A stretch of 7,583 nt of DNA from Chloroflexota bacterium (GTDB taxonomy: Bacteria; Chloroflexota; Dehalococcoidia; SM23-28-2; RBG-16-64-32), in assembly GCA_022564695.1 (NCBI GenBank), contig JADFKX010000098.1, positions 1 through 7,583 on the forward strand, in the 5' to 3' direction. Each line of letters starts with the position of its first letter. Position 1 is the stretch's first letter. A program made the position numbers and the translations under genes. The notes under the pieces are model-generated. The model had not been told where the DNA came from, did not search any database, and saw nothing but the letters and a program-made list of their open reading frames with translations. Shown here piece after piece: positions 4,261 to 7,583 of the stretch.

Positions 4261-5391
4261 CTAGCTCCTCGGATAAACGGGCCGTGCCTGGGCCAGGGAC
4301 GGCGGCCAGACTACCACCTTTCCGCCTCCTTGCCACTGCACCCAGACCATCTGGTGTGCGACTTGGATACCCGTCCTTGGGCTGATCCTGAATCGGCCGA
4401 AGAAGGTGGTGCAGTCGAGGTCACAAGCGGCTCGCCACACCCCCTCATCGTCGGCGCTGCCAGCCTCCTCCAGGCAGCGCTGGGCGATCAGACAGGCAGC
4501 ATAGGCCTGGGCGGCAGGGTAGTCGTTAGCGCTGCCCATCGCGCGGATGCGCTTAGCCACTTGTGAGGGGCTGGGTCCGAAGTCTACCAGGTACCGGGCG
4601 TCCGGCTCCCACTGGCTGGGGGCAAGAATGCCCTCGGCACCCGTCCCCAAGGTCTGCCGGAACTCGTGCAACGCCGCCGCTGTGATGGCGAAGGCCTTCG
4701 TTCTAACCCCTGCGGCGATGCTCTCTCGGGCGATGGCGCAATCGTCCTCGAACGACCCGGCGCTGAGGATGAGGTCGGGCCGCTGCCGGCGTAGCTTTGC
4801 CAAGAGCCGGGGGAGGTCATCGGGGAGGGACGAGTAGGTCAGTGCGGCAACGATGAACCCGGACCGCCGGCCTACCGCCTGCGCGCCTCTCGTTGCCAGG
4901 CGGCCGAAGCGGCTGCCACGACGGCAGAGGACGGCAGCCTTCTGGGCATCAGCGTCGACTGATCTAACCAGCTCCAGCAGGCCGGCGAAGTAGCGGCTCA
5001 CGGGAGTGATGATGCCCAGCACACCGGTACCCGGCCGGTGGATGTCGTCGCTGGCGCCGCCGTGGTTCCAGAGCAGCTTGCCGTGCTCATGGGCTACGCG
5101 AACGACCGCGCGTGTGAGGTCGCTGCCGTAAGGGCCGATGAGGACGCGCACCTGGTCAACCGAAATCAGCCTCTCGACGTTGGCCACCGCTCGCTCCGGA
5201 GAGCTGGCGTCGTCGTAGTGGATGAGAGCGATCGGGAGCTTTCCCCTCGGCTGCGATATTCTCACGCCCCCTTCGAGGTTTGTCGCCTTCGCCCATGCCA
5301 GCAGGCCGGCCAGTGCCTGGCGACCCTGGAGAGCGTACCTGCCGGACGTCGAGATGCTGGCGCCGAACCGGATCGCCTCGCCCATATGCAT
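4261..5391 (-). CDS. Type 1 periplasmic-binding-protein-fold protein, probably cytosolic (LivK/AmiC-like)
   Basis: A 376-residue protein of the Peripla_BP_6 family (amino acid/amide-type ligand binding). It starts directly with the first strand of the fold, IRFGASISTSGRYALQGRQA, then has ALIHYDDASSPERAVANVER, LIGPYGSDLTRAVVRVAHEH and LLWNHGGASDDIHRP for the first lobe. The second lobe includes KAAVLCRRGSRFGRLATRGA, RPDLILSAGSFEDDCAIARE, YPAAQAYAACLIAQRCLEEA and the ending FGRFRISPRTGIQVAHQMVW. There is no signal peptide or lipobox. An in-frame TAG sits immediately before the ATG, so no longer N-terminus is possible. No permease or ATPase gene is seen. A cytosolic sensor, as AmiC of Pseudomonas is, fits better than a transporter subunit; the ligand is unknown. 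It is the last gene of the four-gene operon and ends 21 bp from the convergent zinc-ribbon gene. A start at the ATG at 5385 is also possible. Confidence 0.85.
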   Translation of the reverse strand: MHMGEAIRFGASISTSGRYALQGRQALAGLLAWAKATNLEGGVRISQPRGKLPIALIHYDDASSPERAVANVERLISVDQVRVLIGPYGSDLTRAVVRVAHEHGKLLWNHGGASDDIHRPGTGVLGIITPVSRYFAGLLELVRSVDADAQKAAVLCRRGSRFGRLATRGAQAVGRRSGFIVAALTYSSLPDDLPRLLAKLRRQRPDLILSAGSFEDDCAIARESIAAGVRTKAFAITAAALHEFRQTLGTGAEGILAPSQWEPDARYLVDFGPSPSQVAKRIRAMGSANDYPAAQAYAACLIAQRCLEEAGSADDEGVWRAACDLDCTTFFGRFRISPRTGIQVAHQMVWVQWQGGGKVVVWPPSLAQARPVYPRS

Positions 5392-6036
5392 CTACGAAGC
5401 GGTGGCGGTCGCCGCCTGCTGCTCCATCCTGAGGGTGATGGAGTAGCGCACCTCTCCTGCGGGCCCTGAGACGGAGTGCAGAGGCCGGGCCGACGGCCGC
5501 CCAGCGAAGCCCGGAGCCCGAAGGAGGAGCAGATCCCCGCAGTCGAGTTGGTATCGCTTCAGCGGCGAGCCCCGACGGTCGCGGCACAGGCGGAATTCCG
5601 CGGGACTGCCGAGAGAGAAGATGGAGATGAGCTTGATGAACCGCCGGCCGTCGCGATGGGGCGAAATGCCCACGGAACTCCGGCCGTACCTTTGTACATG
5701 GATGTCGGTGGCCACGAAATCCGCCAGCCAGGGCTCATCCAGGGATGTGGCCTGCGCCCCCAGCAGCGCCGCGTACTCCTCGGCGAGGGCCAGGAGAGGT
5801 GAAAGGGCTGGGGCGGCAGGAGCCAGCCCTGGCTTCATCATCATGAGGTCGAAGTCCTGGCGCACGTCTCCCACCTGCTCTGGGGCGCGCTCAAAGGCGG
5901 CGACGTCCAGGGCCGCGACCAGCCCATGCCGAGCCTCGGGAGCGAGGGCTCCCCGGATCGTGCCGGCACCGATCCGGCCGGTTTCCTCCATCGCAGCGGC
6001 CAGATCCCGTTGGCTTACGCTCAGCATCGAGGCCAC
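5392..6036 (-). CDS. 2-oxoglutarate/Fe(II)-dependent oxygenase-like protein
   Basis: A 214-residue protein with the metal and cosubstrate signature of the 2-oxoglutarate/Fe(II) oxygenase superfamily. H127 and D129 lie in SPHRDGRRF, the distal H187 in RPLHSVSGP, and R197-x-S199 in VRYSITLR. This is H-x-D-x57-H-x9-R-x-S, close to the spacing in isopenicillin-N-synthase-like enzymes. The strands between (FIKLISIFSLGSPAEFRL, GDLLLLRAPGF) fit the jelly-roll core. The N-terminal 100 residues are mostly helical and not recognised. It would hydroxylate or otherwise oxidise a small molecule or a macromolecule; the substrate is unknown. The GTG at 6036 is one base after the upstream TenA stop; an ATG at 6027 is an alternative, and neither has a good Shine-Dalgarno, which suggests translational coupling. 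Its TAG abuts the ATG of the next gene in the same frame. Confidence 0.75.
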   Translation of the reverse strand: MASMLSVSQRDLAAAMEETGRIGAGTIRGALAPEARHGLVAALDVAAFERAPEQVGDVRQDFDLMMMKPGLAPAAPALSPLLALAEEYAALLGAQATSLDEPWLADFVATDIHVQRYGRSSVGISPHRDGRRFIKLISIFSLGSPAEFRLCRDRRGSPLKRYQLDCGDLLLLRAPGFAGRPSARPLHSVSGPAGEVRYSITLRMEQQAATATAS

Positions 6037-6037
6037 G

Positions 6038-6694
6038 TCACGGGGGCCAGCGCTCTTGTCGCCAGGCCATCTCCCAGAACATGTACTCGTAGCGGCTGCT
6101 GGTCAGGAAGGCGTCTTGCATGCGCCTTCGCTGCGCTTCTCCCGCATCCGCTGCCGCCCGATCCAGGAGAAGGCGCCAGGCCTCGACGCTTTCGGCCAGG
6201 AACCCCTGCTGATAGACGGAGGCCCACGACTTGTAGATGGGGTGGTCCGTTTGGCCCAGCCGTTGGCCGATCTCGTGGTAGGTCCAGGGGCAGGGCAATA
6301 GGGCCGCAGCCGCGTCGCCGACGCCCCCCAGCGTCGCCGTCGAAAGAAGATGATTAACGTAGGCTCGGTTGGTGGGAGCCAGTTCCGTCCCCTCGGCGTC
6401 GCTCTCATCTATCTCCATCAGCGAGAACAAGCTCCTGTGCAGTTCACGCTCGATAGGCACGGGCACGCGCTTGGAGAGGAGGATCAGTGCCTCGAAGTCT
6501 GGCGCCTTGGACAGCGCAATGGCGACCGTCCGGGCGAACCCTTCGAGGAAATGGTAGTCCTGGCAGATGTAGAAGCGGAACGTCTCCTCGGCGAGGGTGC
6601 CCGCCTTCAGCTGGCTGAGGAACGGGTGACGGAAAATGGCCTCCCAGATGGGTGTCGCCGTAGCCCTCAGGCTGTCAGAAAATCGCTCGGACAC
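6038..6694 (-). CDS. tenA: TenA/THI-4 family protein, cysteine-type (thiaminase II, aminopyrimidine aminohydrolase)
   Basis: A 218-residue all-helical protein of the TenA family, which hydrolyses aminopyrimidine breakdown products of thiamine to HMP for salvage. The typical opening WEAIFRHPFLSQLKAGTLAE is followed by FRFYICQDYHFL with D46, then AYVNHLLSTA with Y112. The active-site PCPWTYHEIG has C135 and Y139 in the same places as Bacillus subtilis TenA. The ending SSRYEYMFWEMAW carries the catalytic glutamate E203. The presence of the cysteine places it in the TenA_C group, with thiaminase II-type chemistry likely. Length fits the family (about 220). The start is a GTG at 6694, 10 nt after the FIST stop, with only a weak AGG-type ribosome site. 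No other thiamine gene is visible in the window, so the substrate in this operon could be thiamine-related or different. Confidence 0.9.
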   Translation of the reverse strand: MSERFSDSLRATATPIWEAIFRHPFLSQLKAGTLAEETFRFYICQDYHFLEGFARTVAIALSKAPDFEALILLSKRVPVPIERELHRSLFSLMEIDESDAEGTELAPTNRAYVNHLLSTATLGGVGDAAAALLPCPWTYHEIGQRLGQTDHPIYKSWASVYQQGFLAESVEAWRLLLDRAAADAGEAQRRRMQDAFLTSSRYEYMFWEMAWRQERWPP

Positions 6695-6704
6695 GTGCCT
6701 AGAC

Positions 6705-7583
6705 CTACGGTGCTTGGCCCTGTCCGGGCTCCTCGGGAATCACCAGGGCGATGCTGGCTGTGAAGCCGTGCAGGAAGTTCTGCTCACCCACCGGGCCGAT
6801 CTCGCCGTTGCAGAAGAAGCCGGCCACGGCGATAGGTCCGAGCAGGTCCACCAGGGTGCGCGCGTCATGGTCAGGCGTCCCGAACAGGCCGACGCCCCGG
6901 CCGTTGCAGGAGCAGAGCAGCGCCCCAACGGGCCGGCGCTGGCCGAGCTCCCTCCGTGCCTGCTCCAATAACTCCCGCAGGTCCTCGTCCGCCGCGTCCG
7001 GGTCCCGGAGCTGGAACTGGATCGTCTGGCCCACGCGGGGCAGCGCTCCGACTGTCAGCGCGCCGCTCTCCCGGTCGACCCCCATCAGGTTGCGGATCAG
7101 GAAGTCGCCTCGGCGGAACTCGCCCCGATGCTCGTCCATCGCCAGCCCCACCAGGAGGTTTCTCTGCGCCCGCCGCTGTATCGCCGGCGACAGGGCGCGC
7201 AGGGTGTCCACCAGCACCTGATACGCAGGCCGCTGGGCTATGGTCTCGATGATGTGACCCTGAGCGCCGGTGATCGTCCAGGTCTCGCCGATGGGAGCGG
7301 CGCCCTGAGAGACGATGGTGCGGACGGTATAGGGGCCGCCCAGGGCGAGGGCCACGGCGCCGCGGTCGTAGACCTCCCCATTCAGGAACAGGTGAGTGCC
7401 ACGCAGTCGGGGGTCGCCGGAGGCGAGCCCACCCACCAGGGGGGTCCCCGGGTAGCCCGCGGACAGGCCGTCAAGGAGCGCCTCCGCATCCAGCGTGAAC
7501 GGGTCGGCGAAGAGGAGCCAGGCGCTGGCGTCTTCCGGCGCGACCCCGGTGAGCCGGTGCCAATCCTGGGGAGTGCGGCAGCC
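6705..7583 (-). CDS. FIST-domain sensory protein (5' partial, runs off the right edge)
   Basis: 292 residues are visible, and the frame stays open to the window edge. The first part (WLLFADPFTLDAEALLDGL, GYPGTPLVGGLASGD) is the end of the FIST N domain. FIST C follows, with VLVDTLRALSPAIQ, the core RRGDFLIRNLMGVDRESGAL, CSCNGRGVGLFGTPDHDA, GFFCNGEIGPVG and NFLHGFTASIALV. FIST domains are known as sensory modules, proposed to bind small ligands, often linked to signalling proteins. Here the C-terminus ends soon after FIST C with no fused output domain; an N-terminal extension cannot be excluded. Roughly 90-100 residues should be missing if it is a stand-alone FIST protein. An internal GTG at 7436 should not be taken as its start because conserved sequence lies upstream. 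It is the first visible gene of the four-gene operon, 10 bp from tenA. Confidence 0.9.
   Translation of the reverse strand, partial: GCRTPQDWHRLTGVAPEDASAWLLFADPFTLDAEALLDGLSAGYPGTPLVGGLASGDPRLRGTHLFLNGEVYDRGAVALALGGPYTVRTIVSQGAAPIGETWTITGAQGHIIETIAQRPAYQVLVDTLRALSPAIQRRAQRNLLVGLAMDEHRGEFRRGDFLIRNLMGVDRESGALTVGALPRVGQTIQFQLRDPDAADEDLRELLEQARRELGQRRPVGALLCSCNGRGVGLFGTPDHDARTLVDLLGPIAVAGFFCNGEIGPVGEQNFLHGFTASIALVIPEEPGQGQAP

Noticed and set aside
5476..6301. Long + strand open frames opposite the oxygenase and TenA genes
   Set aside because: They mirror the coding pattern of the minus-strand genes, which have conserved catalytic residues; the + translations show no recognisable motif.
6705..7436. 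FIST gene starting at the GTG at 7436
   Set aside because: The frame continues open to the window edge, and the upstream residues still match the FIST N domain.

Overview
This is a GC-rich bacterial window with a mixed left half and a compact operon on the right. The set of a class III cyclase tail, a Prx6-type peroxiredoxin, a mycobacterial-type beta carbonic anhydrase, a stomatin, FIST and TenA suggests Chloroflexota or another GC-rich environmental lineage. That placement is an inference from gene types, with no marker gene to prove it.

Left half (1-4240): single genes, each with its own intergenic region. In order they are: the C-terminal end of a probable adenylate/guanylate cyclase (+); a 1-Cys peroxiredoxin (-); a small beta carbonic anhydrase (+); a START-like (SRPBCC) protein with a membrane-spanning part (-); a stomatin/slipin SPFH protein (+); and a zinc-ribbon membrane protein with a YccF-like segment (+). 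The intergenic regions carry five dispersed copies, plus one partial copy, of a short repeat, all on the + strand. Its core is TTGACA, a 17-nt spacer ending AGGCG, then CACAAT, which is the shape of a housekeeping-sigma promoter. Some copies sit where a promoter is expected (before the carbonic anhydrase and the stomatin). Others point into the 3' end of an opposing gene, so the element may be a mobile or multiplying promoter-like repeat.

Right half (4261-7583): four genes on the minus strand, spaced 0-10 bp apart, with the order of transcription FIST sensory protein (5' end outside the window), TenA/thiaminase II, 2-oxoglutarate/Fe(II)-type oxygenase, and a type 1 periplasmic-binding-protein-fold protein without a signal peptide. 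The last two share a reading frame and are separated only by one TAG codon. The cluster combines two likely small-molecule sensing proteins (FIST, cytosolic PBP) with two likely small-molecule enzymes (TenA, oxygenase). A working hypothesis is an intracellular sensing and salvage or modification pathway for a thiamine-related or other nitrogen compound. This operon and the promoter-like repeat family are the two most interesting items in the window.

No tRNA, rRNA, CRISPR array, insertion sequence or origin was seen.
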